From an uncultured Porphyromonadaceae bacterium (GTDB lineage: Bacteria > Bacteroidota > Bacteroidia > Bacteroidales > Muribaculaceae): a stretch of DNA of 64,000 nt. The number at the start of each line of letters is the position of its first letter. Position 1 is the stretch's first letter. Position numbers and translations under genes: made by a program. Shown here piece after piece: positions 29,695 through 40,900 of this stretch. Location of the stretch: the NCBI GenBank assembly GCA_947575235.1, contig CANPMT010000008.1:1-64000 (forward strand). Reading direction: 5' to 3'. The notes below the pieces were generated by a model. The model worked only from the letters and a program-made list of their open reading frames with translations. It made no database searches and was not told the origin of the DNA.

Positions 29695-30711
29695 TCAGGC
29701 CTCCTCTACGGCAGGAACCGAACGGTCGAACGAGGGAACCTCGTAACGGTACTTCGCCTCCCAGCCGAGGGCTGAGGCACCGAGCACAGCTGCGTCGCTC
29801 TCCTTAAGCTCGGAGAGGATAATCTTTGTCTTGCCACGGAAAATCGGCATAACACTCTTCTCGAAAGCCTCTTTCAGAGGACGCATCAGGATGTCGCCGC
29901 TCTTTGCCAGACCGCCGAACAAGATGATGGCCTGCGGGCTGGAGAAAGCCACCATGTCAGCGAATGCCTGACCGAGGATTGTGCCGGTGTATTCAAAAAT
30001 ATCCTTCGCCAGTTTATCGCCGGCAACAGCTGCGTCATATACATCTTTTGAGGTGATATCCTCAATCTGGAGGTTACGCAGGGTTGAGGGCTCGGTACGC
30101 ACCTCAAGGAACTCGCGGGCTGTGCGGGCCACGCCTGTGGCCGAACAGTAAGCCTCGAGACAGCCTGTGCGGCCGCATCCGCAGATACGTCCGTTGTTGC
30201 GTTTCACAACAAGATGTCCAAGCTCACCCGCGAAACCGTCATGACCGTACACAACCTGACCGTTTACCACGATACCCGAACCGACACCGGTGCCGAGGGT
30301 AATCATGATGAAATCCTTCATACCTCGTGCCGCACCGTAGGTCATCTCACCTAAAGCGGCGGCGTTGGCATCATTGGTGACGGCCACCGGAATACCACCG
30401 AAAGCCTTGCTCACCTTCTCAGCCAAGGGGATGATGGGACCCCAGGGAAGGTTTGGCGGATTCTGAATCTCACCTGTATAGTAATTGGCGTTAGGAGCGC
30501 CGATACCGATACCATAGATCTTATCCTCCGCGTCGTTAGCCTTCAGAAGTCGCTCTACGCCGTCATGAAGTTCAGCCACATAATCGTCAAAGTTGGAATG
30601 CTTGCGAGTCTTGATAGAGTCGCTTGCGATTACCTGACCACGTGCGTCAACGATTCCGAAAACAGTGTTAGTGCCGCCTATATCGACACCCAGTACATAA
30701 GGTTTGCTCAT
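29695..30711 (-). CDS. ROK family sugar kinase (glucokinase-like)
   Basis: LGVDIGGTNTVFGIVD, GTGVGSGIVVNG, CGCGRTGCLEAY zinc motif. Confidence 0.92.
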   Translation of the reverse strand: MSKPYVLGVDIGGTNTVFGIVDARGQVIASDSIKTRKHSNFDDYVAELHDGVERLLKANDAEDKIYGIGIGAPNANYYTGEIQNPPNLPWGPIIPLAEKVSKAFGGIPVAVTNDANAAALGEMTYGAARGMKDFIMITLGTGVGSGIVVNGQVVYGHDGFAGELGHLVVKRNNGRICGCGRTGCLEAYCSATGVARTAREFLEVRTEPSTLRNLQIEDITSKDVYDAAVAGDKLAKDIFEYTGTILGQAFADMVAFSSPQAIILFGGLAKSGDILMRPLKEAFEKSVMPIFRGKTKIILSELKESDAAVLGASALGWEAKYRYEVPSFDRSVPAVEEA

Positions 30712-30937
30712 GATACTTTCTAATTATTAAGGAATTATTTAGTTATTTCTGATTTACCCAACATGGTTTTTGAACTGATAATCCACCTCCCTGAGCTGAC
30801 GAACCTATCACAATATCAAGGCCGGTGGTAATTCGCTTGCAAAGATACACTATTTTTTTGATTAATCTTCACAATTAATGTTAAATATTCCACGCAGTAT
30901 AATCCAAACAGAAGCTGACCAAGAGCACGGCAAGGAG

Positions 30938-30956
30938 GACAGGCTTCCAGCCTGTC
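30938..30956. repeat. Short palindromic element GACAGGCTTCCAGCCTGTC
   Basis: 8-bp arms gacaggct/agcctgtc with tcc loop in intergenic gap. Confidence 0.7.
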
Positions 30957-31267
30957 AACAAAAGCACAGGAAATTACCCCCCACAACCCCTCCCCCTGTA
31001 TCACTAATACCCTCTTTACCACACCATCTATGAGTCAAAACAGCCACAGAATAATTACTAACAAATGTTAATATATACAAATAAATCAAAATCAATAACC
31101 AATTTTATTTAAAAATTGTGTAATTTCACTCCAAATTATTCTACTGACCGCACTTGGCATTTTTTGTGAACGAAATCTCAAACTTTCAAACGTCACATCT
31201 AATCTCATAGTCTGTCAACCATTAGAATCTCAACTGTCATTTTTTTACTTAACATAAAACCTCATTA

Positions 31268-32782
31268 ATGAAACAAAGACTACTAAGCCTGTTGTTGCCC
31301 CTGATGCTATGCGGCGGACACGCCATGGCACAAAAGCTTGTGGTGCGGAATTTCAAACCGCGACCAAGCGACCTGACGGCCAACACGCATGGCACCTCCC
31401 ACACTGACCAGAACGGTCAGACGGCGGCTCTCATCAAGATCAACACCACGCTCGACGACCTTACCTTCGGCGGTACGAACATGGGTGTGGTGCACACGGA
31501 GAAACATCCAGGAGAATGGTGGCTCTACATCCCGCAGCGCTCGCAGCGCATCACTGTGCATCATCCTAAGTACGGCTCCGTGGAGTATTTCTACGACAAC
31601 CCTATCGACGCGGCGAAGACCTATGAGATGGAACTTACATTCGAAGGTCGTGACGTGGGTATCGAAACCTCTGTCCTTAACGCCGACCTAACTATCGACG
31701 GCGAGGCTCTCGGGACATCCCCGCAAAACCGTTACTTAGCCTACGGACTCCACCCCGTGAAAGCTCGTAAAGGTAACATGGTCTACGAGGGTAACATCAA
31801 CGTAACCCGCGACGGCGACGGCCATTTCGTGCTGAAGATGGTTGACGAGCGCGAGACCTGGGGTGAGGTGACCGTGGAGGTCGACAACAACGCCGACATC
31901 TGGTTTGACGACAAGAAGGTGGGCGTAGGCTCATGGAATGTGCTCCTCCCTGCAGGCGACTATGTGGTTGAGACCCGCGCCGAACGCGCCGACCCGCAGA
32001 CTACCTCTTTCACCGTCAAGCCGAAGCAGAATGAGACTGTCAAAGCCCTCCCCCCTCTTGCTCATGTGGGCTACCTCAAACTCGACATCAAGCCTGAGGA
32101 TATGACCATCACCGACGGCATATCACGGGTGACAGGCGACCCCACCTCACTGACTCTCGGCGTGGGTGAGCATGACTTCACCTTCGCCCGCGAAGGGTAT
32201 CATCCCGTCACAAAGACCTATCGCGTGCGTCGCGACGTTGAGTCGAACGATGTGGTACACCTCAAACCTATCCTCTTCGTAAAACCCACGACTGCCTATG
32301 TGGCTGCCGGATTCACCTATGCCGGAACTCCCGGCGTGTCGGTCACTCTCGGTGGTGTGATCTCAAACATCGACATATCGGCGAGCTACACATTCGGCTT
32401 CGGAGAGTCTGACCCCGTGTATTGGTATGCCGACGAGAGCAATCCTGTCTACGACCAGACCTGCACATATAAGGTAAATACCTTCGCCATACGCGCCGGT
32501 TATCAGATAGGACTCAACCGGAAGATGGCTGTAACCCCCACCTTGGGTTACATCGCCCAGACACTCACCTCATCGGGCGACAAGGGGGAGGGTCTGATGT
32601 GCGGATCGCTCGGAATCGGAGTCAAGGGTCTGTGGGTGCCGGTTCAGCATTTCGGCGTATATCTCCAGCCTGAATACGCCATCCCGGTGCAGAAGAACGA
32701 GTTGGGCACCCAGATTGCAAAGATTGCCGGAATCACCAAAGGTGGATTCATGGTGACCGTGGGCCTCTGTTTCAATATATAA
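31268..32782 (+). CDS. PEGA-domain-containing secreted/outer membrane protein
   Basis: Signal peptide; PEGA-like ADIWFDDKKVGVGSWNVLLPAGDYVVETR; C-terminal beta-barrel-like segment. Confidence 0.75.
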   Translation: MKQRLLSLLLPLMLCGGHAMAQKLVVRNFKPRPSDLTANTHGTSHTDQNGQTAALIKINTTLDDLTFGGTNMGVVHTEKHPGEWWLYIPQRSQRITVHHPKYGSVEYFYDNPIDAAKTYEMELTFEGRDVGIETSVLNADLTIDGEALGTSPQNRYLAYGLHPVKARKGNMVYEGNINVTRDGDGHFVLKMVDERETWGEVTVEVDNNADIWFDDKKVGVGSWNVLLPAGDYVVETRAERADPQTTSFTVKPKQNETVKALPPLAHVGYLKLDIKPEDMTITDGISRVTGDPTSLTLGVGEHDFTFAREGYHPVTKTYRVRRDVESNDVVHLKPILFVKPTTAYVAAGFTYAGTPGVSVTLGGVISNIDISASYTFGFGESDPVYWYADESNPVYDQTCTYKVNTFAIRAGYQIGLNRKMAVTPTLGYIAQTLTSSGDKGEGLMCGSLGIGVKGLWVPVQHFGVYLQPEYAIPVQKNELGTQIAKIAGITKGGFMVTVGLCFNI

Positions 32783-32794
32783 TTGCCATTTCTC

Positions 32795-34354
32795 ATGAAG
32801 ATTAGTAAGATTAGTAGAAATTGTGTGAATATCCTCTCCCTGCTTCTGCTTTCGGCCACTGTATCCTGTTCGGCCATTAGCGAGGAGGGCTTCTTTCCAT
32901 CCGACGACGGGAAGCTATACATAGATGAGATTTCACCATCCTCCGTGTCGGCCGCTGCCGGCACCACTGAGAGGGTCACAGTATATTCAAACGTGGCATG
33001 GACAGCGACTGTCGACCAGACCTGGGTCACTCTTAGCGACCCTGCCTCAGAATCTGCAGGCTCCAACCGTATTTCGGGTAAGGGACGCCAAGAGATTCTC
33101 CTCACTTTCCAGGCCAACACTACTGCCTCGGAACGTAAAGTGACGCTTACTGTCACTCCCGACGGTGAGGCGGAGGGGGTCAGCTCGGTATCCACCGTTC
33201 TGACTCAAAAGGAACCGAGCTTCTCCGTATATCCCCAGGAGATTACCGACCTGGCGGCATATCAGCCTGAGCAGCAGACCATCAACATCACAGCCATCAA
33301 CAGCTGGACCCTGGAGACTGAATCAAACTGGATCCACGCCGACCTCACTTCGGGCGAGGCTACCGACGGCAACGCCGTGGTTGTGACTCTGACATTCGAT
33401 TCCAACTTCGGAGCCGGACCGCGTGAGGGTCAGGTAGTCGTGACAAGCGGCGACATCACACAGACTGTCACCGTGAACCAGCTCAACGGCCAGAATACCC
33501 TCTCGAACGACACATTGGCGTTTGAGGCAGAGGGTGGGTCGCAGTCAACCGACATCAACTGCGTGGGCGACTGGACCTGCACAATCACCGGATACGACTG
33601 GCTTACAGCCACCCCGACTTCCGGAACGTCAGGTAAGACCACTATCACCGTCACAGCCAAACCCAACGACACCTCATCCGACCGTGAGGCCATCGTCAGT
33701 CTGTCGACCAATAATCAGACAATTCCTCTGAAGGTGACTCAGAAAGCCGGAACAATCATCCTCTCGCAGCAATCAGTCTCTGTCGATGCCGGAGAGCATG
33801 AGATTGCAATAGGTGTAACCTGTCCGGGTGCTTGGACTGTATCTACAGAGGGGACTGCCAACTGGTGTACCGTCCAGTCGAACGCGGGAACTTCTGACAA
33901 CAAGCAGCTCATGGTAAAGATTGCCGAGAACACCGGTGAGGCGCGCACAACATCCTTCAGCGTCACTTTCGGCAGCATAACCCAGACGGTTACTGTAAGC
34001 CAGCAACGTCCTGCACGTCCTGAGGTTGGTCCGATCAACGTAATCTCCGTAGGGAAGCAATCAGTTGAGGCTGAGGCGACTGTCACCAGCTCGCTCGACA
34101 TCCTTGAGAGTGGCTTCGTATACGTGGCGGGACTCAGCGACCCCGAGACCGACCCGTTGCGCCGCAAGGTGCCCTGTGAGGTAATCGACGGCTGGATGCG
34201 CGGCACAATCACCGGACTTGACGAGATGGAGACCTATGTCATCAAGGCATATATCCGCACCGCCACCTACGAGATCTATGGCGACCCTGCCAAGTTCAAC
34301 ACCAACGGTCTGATTCCCGAGGACGAAGACCATCCCACCCCCGACATCCAATAA
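32795..34354 (+). CDS. BACON-repeat lipoprotein
   Basis: Lipoprotein signal (LLLLSATVSCSA) and about four BACON-like repeats; ATG at 32795 preferred over TTG at 32783. Confidence 0.82.
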   Translation: MKISKISRNCVNILSLLLLSATVSCSAISEEGFFPSDDGKLYIDEISPSSVSAAAGTTERVTVYSNVAWTATVDQTWVTLSDPASESAGSNRISGKGRQEILLTFQANTTASERKVTLTVTPDGEAEGVSSVSTVLTQKEPSFSVYPQEITDLAAYQPEQQTINITAINSWTLETESNWIHADLTSGEATDGNAVVVTLTFDSNFGAGPREGQVVVTSGDITQTVTVNQLNGQNTLSNDTLAFEAEGGSQSTDINCVGDWTCTITGYDWLTATPTSGTSGKTTITVTAKPNDTSSDREAIVSLSTNNQTIPLKVTQKAGTIILSQQSVSVDAGEHEIAIGVTCPGAWTVSTEGTANWCTVQSNAGTSDNKQLMVKIAENTGEARTTSFSVTFGSITQTVTVSQQRPARPEVGPINVISVGKQSVEAEATVTSSLDILESGFVYVAGLSDPETDPLRRKVPCEVIDGWMRGTITGLDEMETYVIKAYIRTATYEIYGDPAKFNTNGLIPEDEDHPTPDIQ

Positions 34355-34355
34355 C

Positions 34356-34516
34356 GACCAAGTAGGGACGCGCCGTGGCGCGTCCACCGGTCTAGAAACC
34401 CCGGACCAAGTAGGGACGCGCCATGGCGCGTCCACAGGTCTGGCGGTAACTCAAAAACCCGGACCAAGTAGGGACGCGCCGTGGCGCGTCCACCGGTCTG
34501 GCAGTAACTCAAAAAG
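34356..34516. repeat. Three copies of a GC-palindrome repeat (GGACGCGCCRTGGCGCGTCC)
   Basis: Palindromic cores at 34366-34385, 34414-34433, 34472-34491 inside gaccaagtaggg...ccaccggtct units. Confidence 0.92.
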
Positions 34517-34543
34517 AAAAACGAACTAATAAAATAATACATT

Positions 34544-37500
34544 ATGAAAAGAGAAACTCAACGTATCACGACGTTGATACGCCAGATGCTTGCCATCATC
34601 ATGCTTGCATGCTTTGGCATAGCGCAAGCCCAGACATCCGACGAAATCAACGAGGCCATCCTCGTTGACGGCTCAATCCAGGTGACCTGGACCAACGACG
34701 CCACCAACCCCTGGAGCATCGTTGACAATACCATGCAGACACCTGTGATGACTCCCTATTCATCATCTACCCTCTCATTCTCCTACACCTCCGCATATCC
34801 TGTGGAAGTATCCTTTATATGGTATAGGAAATACTATGCATATGAAGACCAAATAAAATTCGCAGTAGATGGAGAAACTATCTCTAATACCATATATGCA
34901 AGCCAGGAAGAATCATTCTCTCATATCATCCCTGCAGGAACTCATACCATAGAGTTCATAAATGAAAGCGGTTATGCAGAAGAGAATGAAACTGTAGGAG
35001 GAATCCGCAAACTCAGGGTTCTGGAATGCAAAGAACTTGAATCCGGCTGTCTTAAAGATGACTCACTTCCTCTGATATTCACTAATGACCCTGAGAATAT
35101 ATGGATTGCTGACAACGGGTTCATACGTTCTACCGGAGATAAGTCCACAATCTCAACAACCTTCACGATTGATAGATATTCAAAATTCAACTGCATTGCC
35201 AATACTGGTGATTCTTATTACGGCAATAAACTGATAATGACAGTTGATGGCATTGAATGGAAACTGTTTGACCAGAATGTTGACACTTTCTGTTCCATTG
35301 TTCTCGAACCAGGCACACATACCGTTGAATTTTATAGAAATTACGATGCTGATGCAGTCTCAATTATAAAAGAGGTTGAACTTTCAGATGCATGGATAGA
35401 TGTCACAATCCCCACTCCAGGATCGTTGGGACGTGAGATATTATACAAAGTTGAGTATCTTACTGATGTTGATCTTCTCAAAATAACCGGTTCTCTTAAT
35501 GAAGATGACTGGTCATATATTGCACAGTTGACTAATATTCAAGGCCTTGACCTTACCGATGCTCAGATTGAGGAAATTCCTGCAAATGCTTTCGCCGGCA
35601 AACAATATCTGTCAGTAGCTCTCCTTCCTGAAGGTTTGAAGAGAATTGGCAGTCATGCCTTCTCGGAAACTGGTGCATATAAGGTTACCATACCCTCCTC
35701 TGTAGAGACAATCGAGTCGCAGGCATGGTATAATTCCACACTTGTATATATTGATTTCGCAGATAATTCATCATTGACAACTATCGGTGGTCAGGCTTTC
35801 ATTTACTGCAAAAATCTTGTGGAATTCTTAATGCCTGATTCTGTCACATTATTGGATTATTACAATCCTCCGTATAATGCATGGCATTACTATGATCATT
35901 TTTATCAATGCACTTCCCTTTCTAAGATTAAATTCTCCAATGGCCTTACAGAGATTCCATCCGGAACATGTAACGATTGCACATCTTTAAAAGAAGTGAT
36001 ACTCCCCTCAAATCTTCAGACTATAGGGTCAAGCGCCTTCCAGAATGCCATTCTGTCGTCTATTACATTCCCTGAAACCCTGGAAAGCATTGGGGATTAT
36101 GCTTTCTCCGGCAATAAATTTGAAGAAGTCACTCTTCCTTGGAATCTCTCTTCATTGGGTTCTTATGCTTTCAATTCATGCAAGAATCTTAAGACTCTGA
36201 CATTGAATTCACATTGCCATGATATGTATTCAAATTTCAATGAGTGCACCGCATTGACAAAAGTAATTTGTCCATCGGCAACTCCTCCATCAATAGAATC
36301 GGATCCATTCTATTACGTCAACCTTAAGAATATTGACCTTATTGTACCGGATTTTGCACTTGGCGATTACCGTCTTGACAACTATTGGTATAATTTCAAG
36401 ACAGTAACCTCAGGTGATGAAGCATCTCTCGCAGATTACTGGGCTATTCGCGGTATCCTAAATCTTTCTCAGGAACGTATCCGCCAGACTCCTGACATAG
36501 AGATGTTCCCAGGGGCTAAGCTTACCGTGAGTGGATCTGCAGCCCAGCCATTCGGAGATTTCACTTATCATAATCATCCGGATAATCCAACTGCGTTTGT
36601 AAGCGAATGCAATGCAATTACAGCATCTTCTCTTACAACCACTTATGAAATACCGCGAGAGAATGAATGGTATTTCTTCTCTCCTGTCACTGATGTCAAT
36701 ATCTCAGATGTGACACATTCAGCTACCACATCATTCGTTATCCGTAGCTACGACGGTGCCCGTCGCGCTTCTGAGAATGCCACTTCGGGCAACTGGACAA
36801 ACGTTACTTCCGGTCAGCTTAAAAAAGGACAAGGCTACATTGTACAGGCAAACAAAGCAGGCACACTGACACTTCCTGCACCGGCTGACAATACCAAACA
36901 ATTCTTAGGCAACGATGAAGTAACAATCAATCTTTACGATTATTCGTGTGAGACTCCAGCCAATGCCAACTGGAATTATATAGCTAACCCATATCCCTCT
37001 TATTTCGATGTATATTACATCGATATGGAGGCTCCTATCACTGTCTGGACCGGTTCATCTTACCGCGCAATCTCATTGATTACCGAGGATGGCGACACCT
37101 ACGCCCTGAAACCTATGCAGCCCTTCTTCGTTCAGAAACCCGAAGTTGGTTCAACTGCTGTAATGCGTCTCAATGGTCGTCAGGTGACCGCTGATATCAA
37201 CCATGGGAGTGGCTCAGGGAAAGCTCCGGCTCTCAAATCGCGTCGCTCGGCTGAGGCAGGACGCCAACTCTTCAATATCACTCTCACCGCCGGCAACGAC
37301 ACTGTCATGAGCGATATGACTCGCGTGGTGCTCAATGAAAAAGCCTCTATCTCTTATGACTATAACCGCGACGCCTCGAAGTTCCTCAGCATGGATACCT
37401 CTGTTGCCCAGATATATACTTATGATGAGGATGGCACCATGCTGGCTATCAACGAGCGTCCATATAACAACGGTTCTGTACGTCTCGGTCTCTACACTCC

Positions 37501-37894
37501 GCAGGCCGGTGTAAGCTATGTCGTTTCGGCTACACGTGCCGACCGCAAGGTTTACCTCTACGATGCCGAGACCGGTGTTGAACAGGATCTCACCGCTGCC
37601 GATTATGTATTCATGGCCGGTAAGGAGGCTTGGAACAACAACCGCTTCTCTCTCCGTTTCGACAATGGCAATCCCAACTCTGTAGAGTCTGTCGAGGATG
37701 GTGTGAAGGTTGCGGCTATTGCTGACGGCATCGCAGTTACAGCTCCCGAGGGTGCTCAGATTGCAATCGCCAACATCGACGGTATCCTCTGCGCTACAGC
37801 CGTAGCTACAGGTGCCGAACTCAACTTCAATCTTGTGAATGGCCTCTATATCGTTACTGTCGATGGCCACACTTACAAGATTAATGTGAAATAA
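34544..37894 (+). CDS. BspA-type leucine-rich-repeat surface protein with T9SS-like C-terminal domain
   Basis: LRR_5-type segments (ALLPEGLKRIGSHAFSETGAYKVTIPSSVETIESQAW...) and C-terminal GLYIVTVDGHTYKINVK. Confidence 0.83.
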   Translation: MKRETQRITTLIRQMLAIIMLACFGIAQAQTSDEINEAILVDGSIQVTWTNDATNPWSIVDNTMQTPVMTPYSSSTLSFSYTSAYPVEVSFIWYRKYYAYEDQIKFAVDGETISNTIYASQEESFSHIIPAGTHTIEFINESGYAEENETVGGIRKLRVLECKELESGCLKDDSLPLIFTNDPENIWIADNGFIRSTGDKSTISTTFTIDRYSKFNCIANTGDSYYGNKLIMTVDGIEWKLFDQNVDTFCSIVLEPGTHTVEFYRNYDADAVSIIKEVELSDAWIDVTIPTPGSLGREILYKVEYLTDVDLLKITGSLNEDDWSYIAQLTNIQGLDLTDAQIEEIPANAFAGKQYLSVALLPEGLKRIGSHAFSETGAYKVTIPSSVETIESQAWYNSTLVYIDFADNSSLTTIGGQAFIYCKNLVEFLMPDSVTLLDYYNPPYNAWHYYDHFYQCTSLSKIKFSNGLTEIPSGTCNDCTSLKEVILPSNLQTIGSSAFQNAILSSITFPETLESIGDYAFSGNKFEEVTLPWNLSSLGSYAFNSCKNLKTLTLNSHCHDMYSNFNECTALTKVICPSATPPSIESDPFYYVNLKNIDLIVPDFALGDYRLDNYWYNFKTVTSGDEASLADYWAIRGILNLSQERIRQTPDIEMFPGAKLTVSGSAAQPFGDFTYHNHPDNPTAFVSECNAITASSLTTTYEIPRENEWYFFSPVTDVNISDVTHSATTSFVIRSYDGARRASENATSGNWTNVTSGQLKKGQGYIVQANKAGTLTLPAPADNTKQFLGNDEVTINLYDYSCETPANANWNYIANPYPSYFDVYYIDMEAPITVWTGSSYRAISLITEDGDTYALKPMQPFFVQKPEVGSTAVMRLNGRQVTADINHGSGSGKAPALKSRRSAEAGRQLFNITLTAGNDTVMSDMTRVVLNEKASISYDYNRDASKFLSMDTSVAQIYTYDEDGTMLAINERPYNNGSVRLGLYTPQAGVSYVVSATRADRKVYLYDAETGVEQDLTAADYVFMAGKEAWNNNRFSLRFDNGNPNSVESVEDGVKVAAIADGIAVTAPEGAQIAIANIDGILCATAVATGAELNFNLVNGLYIVTVDGHTYKINVK

Positions 37895-37923
37895 GAAAGT
37901 CATCCACTTTGACTCTATAGCCA

Positions 37924-40900
37924 ATGAGATATATAAGATTTCTGCTGACGTTGACGGCTCTCCTCCTATGGGGAGCCTCAACCAAAGCACAATATAACCC
38001 GGCGGATCCACCCGAGCCCGGTGTCTACTTCACTTTGACAACAAACTGCATCCCAGAAGATGGAGGTTCTCTCAATGTGACAAGTGGCACCTATGCTTTT
38101 GGGTCATCTGTATGGCTTCAAGCGTATCCCTCAACGGGATTTCGCTTTGCCGGATGGGTGGATTCTGAAGGTAATACCATTTCAACAGAGAATCCATTCA
38201 CTTACCTCATGCCTGTGTCAGACGTCCACCTCACAGCCAAGTTTATTTATGACCCTGACAATCCGGAGGAACCGCCTGTTCTTGATCCAACAGTTTATTC
38301 AACTGTAACTATTCTCTGCAACCCGGAGGATGCTGGCGTATTTGAAGGGGAAGGACGACATATTGTTGGTGAAAATATTTGGGTTCGTGCTTATCCAACC
38401 ACCGGTTTTATTTTTGAGAACTGGACTAAAGATGGAAGTATTTTCAGCACCGAGGAGCACTTTATTTATACCGTTGAGAAAGGCAATCCCATATTCGTAG
38501 CCAACTTTAAATATAATCCTGATGCTCCTACAGAACCTGGTGAACCTCATGTGATGCATAATTTGAGACTTCAGAACAGTCTTCCAGATGCAAGTAGTCT
38601 GTATGGCGAAGGCAGATATGAGGAAGGGAGCACAATAAGTGTCCAGACATACGGGAATGAGTATTTCACTTTCGTAAACTGGACCGATGATACAGGTAAT
38701 ACAGTAAGCACCGACCCGACCTTCAACTATACGATGCCTGACCGTAATGTGACTCTAACCGCCAACTACACATATTACTATGACCCAGCAAGTCCGGGGG
38801 AACCGGGAAGTCCGGACATCCCGACTGTTGCTCCTAACACTGTTGTGCGTCCCCGTTTCACCATGCAGGGTGACGATCATGTAGTGATTATGTGTGAAAC
38901 TGACAATGCGGAGATTCACTACACTATTGACGGTACTGACCCCACTCAGGAGAGCACTCTTTATACCGAGCCGTTCTTCGTTGGCAGTAACTTGGAGGTT
39001 AGGGCAATAGCGTATGTTGATGGTATGTACCGTTCACCGATTGGTATCTACCGTGTGGCAAGCTACAAGGTGGCCAAACCGGAATTTGTGTTCGCCAATT
39101 TCAAGATTGGTATCACCTGCCCAACTCCTGACGCGGTGATCCGTTACACAACCGATTTCACTGACCCGACAATCGAAAGCGAAGTCTATACAGCTCCCTT
39201 CACTCCGGAGGATAACTGCCGTGTAAAGGCGTATGCCAGCAAGGATGGCTTGGCAGATTCGCCGATAGCCGTTTTCGCCTACCGCAAAAGCGACTATATG
39301 CTGCCCAGCCCGACCCTCCAACTTGACGGAGCAACGTTGACTATGTCTTGCAGTGAGGCAAGTGCGCAGATCCGTTACACAACCGACGGTTCGGAACCTA
39401 CAGCTGAATCAACTCTCTATACCGCCCCGATTACGGCTCTCAACAATACGACATACCGGGCAATAGCGGTAAAAGAGAATTACTATGATTCTGCCATCGC
39501 CCAATTGGTAACCAGTATAGTGAGCATCGCCACTCCGGAGATCTCCTACGCGGCCAAGAATGTGACTATCACCTGCGCCACTGAGGAGGCTGAGATACGC
39601 TATACTATCGACGGTTCTGAACCGACTTCAGAGAGCACTCTCTATACCGGCCCCATAGCTGTCAGCTCAGACTGCACCATCAAAGCGAAAGGCTTCTACG
39701 AATCCCTCGCTTCTGCAACGGCCTCCTACACCTTCACTCTCGCAACCTACACGGAAGCCCAGGCTAAGGCCGAGATGAAGTACCACGACCGCCAGATTAT
39801 CCTCTCCCACGACGTAGCCGCCATGCCTCTCCGCATTGCAACTACATCCTCATCCGGCGATACACGCAATTATAATGGAGAGGCTCCATATACATTGAAT
39901 GTGGAGAGCGATGTGGTAGAGGTCAGAGTTTCTACAGCGACTACCCGTACTGATATGTTTGACGGAGCGCCACTCGAACTGGATGTGAACGTGGTGGCGA
40001 ATCCGGTGTTCGACCATTCGGATCCGGCTCTCTTGGTGCTGACCTCCGCTACCGCTGACGCCGCTATCCGTTACACTTCTGACGGCTCTGACCCCACGGC
40101 TGCCTCGACTCTCTACTCCGCTCCTATCGCAGTGGAGGCCGAGACTCGATACAAGGCTATTGCCATGAAGGATAACTGGTTTGATTCAGAGGTGGTCTCT
40201 TACCTCGTTAGCGACGTCTTCATGGATGCTCCCCATATCGAATTCCGCAGCCAGAACATACGGATATGGACCGATAACGGTACGGAACAGATCCGCTATA
40301 CTCTCGATGGCTCAGAGCCTACAGAGTCGAGCACACTCTACACCGCCCCGTTCCTGCCGAAGACCGACTGCACGGTAAAAGCCCGCGCCTTCGCCGACGG
40401 CAAGGTACCCTCCGACGTAGCTACATTCCAGTATAGTATAGGTTCTTACAAGGTGGCAACTCCGGTTATGACCCGCAATACCGACAATAACACTATTGTC
40501 ATAACTTGCTCCACTCCGGACGCCATAATCCGGTATGCCGACAATACCATGAGTGAGTTCCTCACCTATACCGCTCCAATCGCAATCGAAAGAAACGGTA
40601 CATGGAGAGCATACGCTACCCATAACGACTACCTCACCTCTGACACGACACGACTTTCAGTCAACTCGATGAAAGTACCAAGTCCGGTAGCCGTATATGG
40701 TGCCCACACTCTCAAGATTACCTGTCCGGATGCACAGGCTGAGATTGTCTACCGTGCCAATGACGGCGACGAGACTCTCTACGATGCACCGATCCCATTG
40801 AGCGCCGATGCCTCTTTCACTTATTTCGCACGTCGGGAAGGCTACAACAACTCCGACACTCTGCAGTATGAGTTCGAGATTGCCCCCTACACCTTGCAGC

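Noticed and set aside
34356-34516. Possible CRISPR array
   Set aside because: Only three units, the intervening sequences are themselves repeated and no cas genes are present.
34061-34542. Minus-strand ORFs with WTRHGASLLG-type repeats
   Set aside because: Translations of the palindromic repeat units antisense to the BACON gene end; not credible proteins.
37214-38011. 265-aa - strand ORF
   Set aside because: Antisense across the BspA gene end and next gene start; no family signature.
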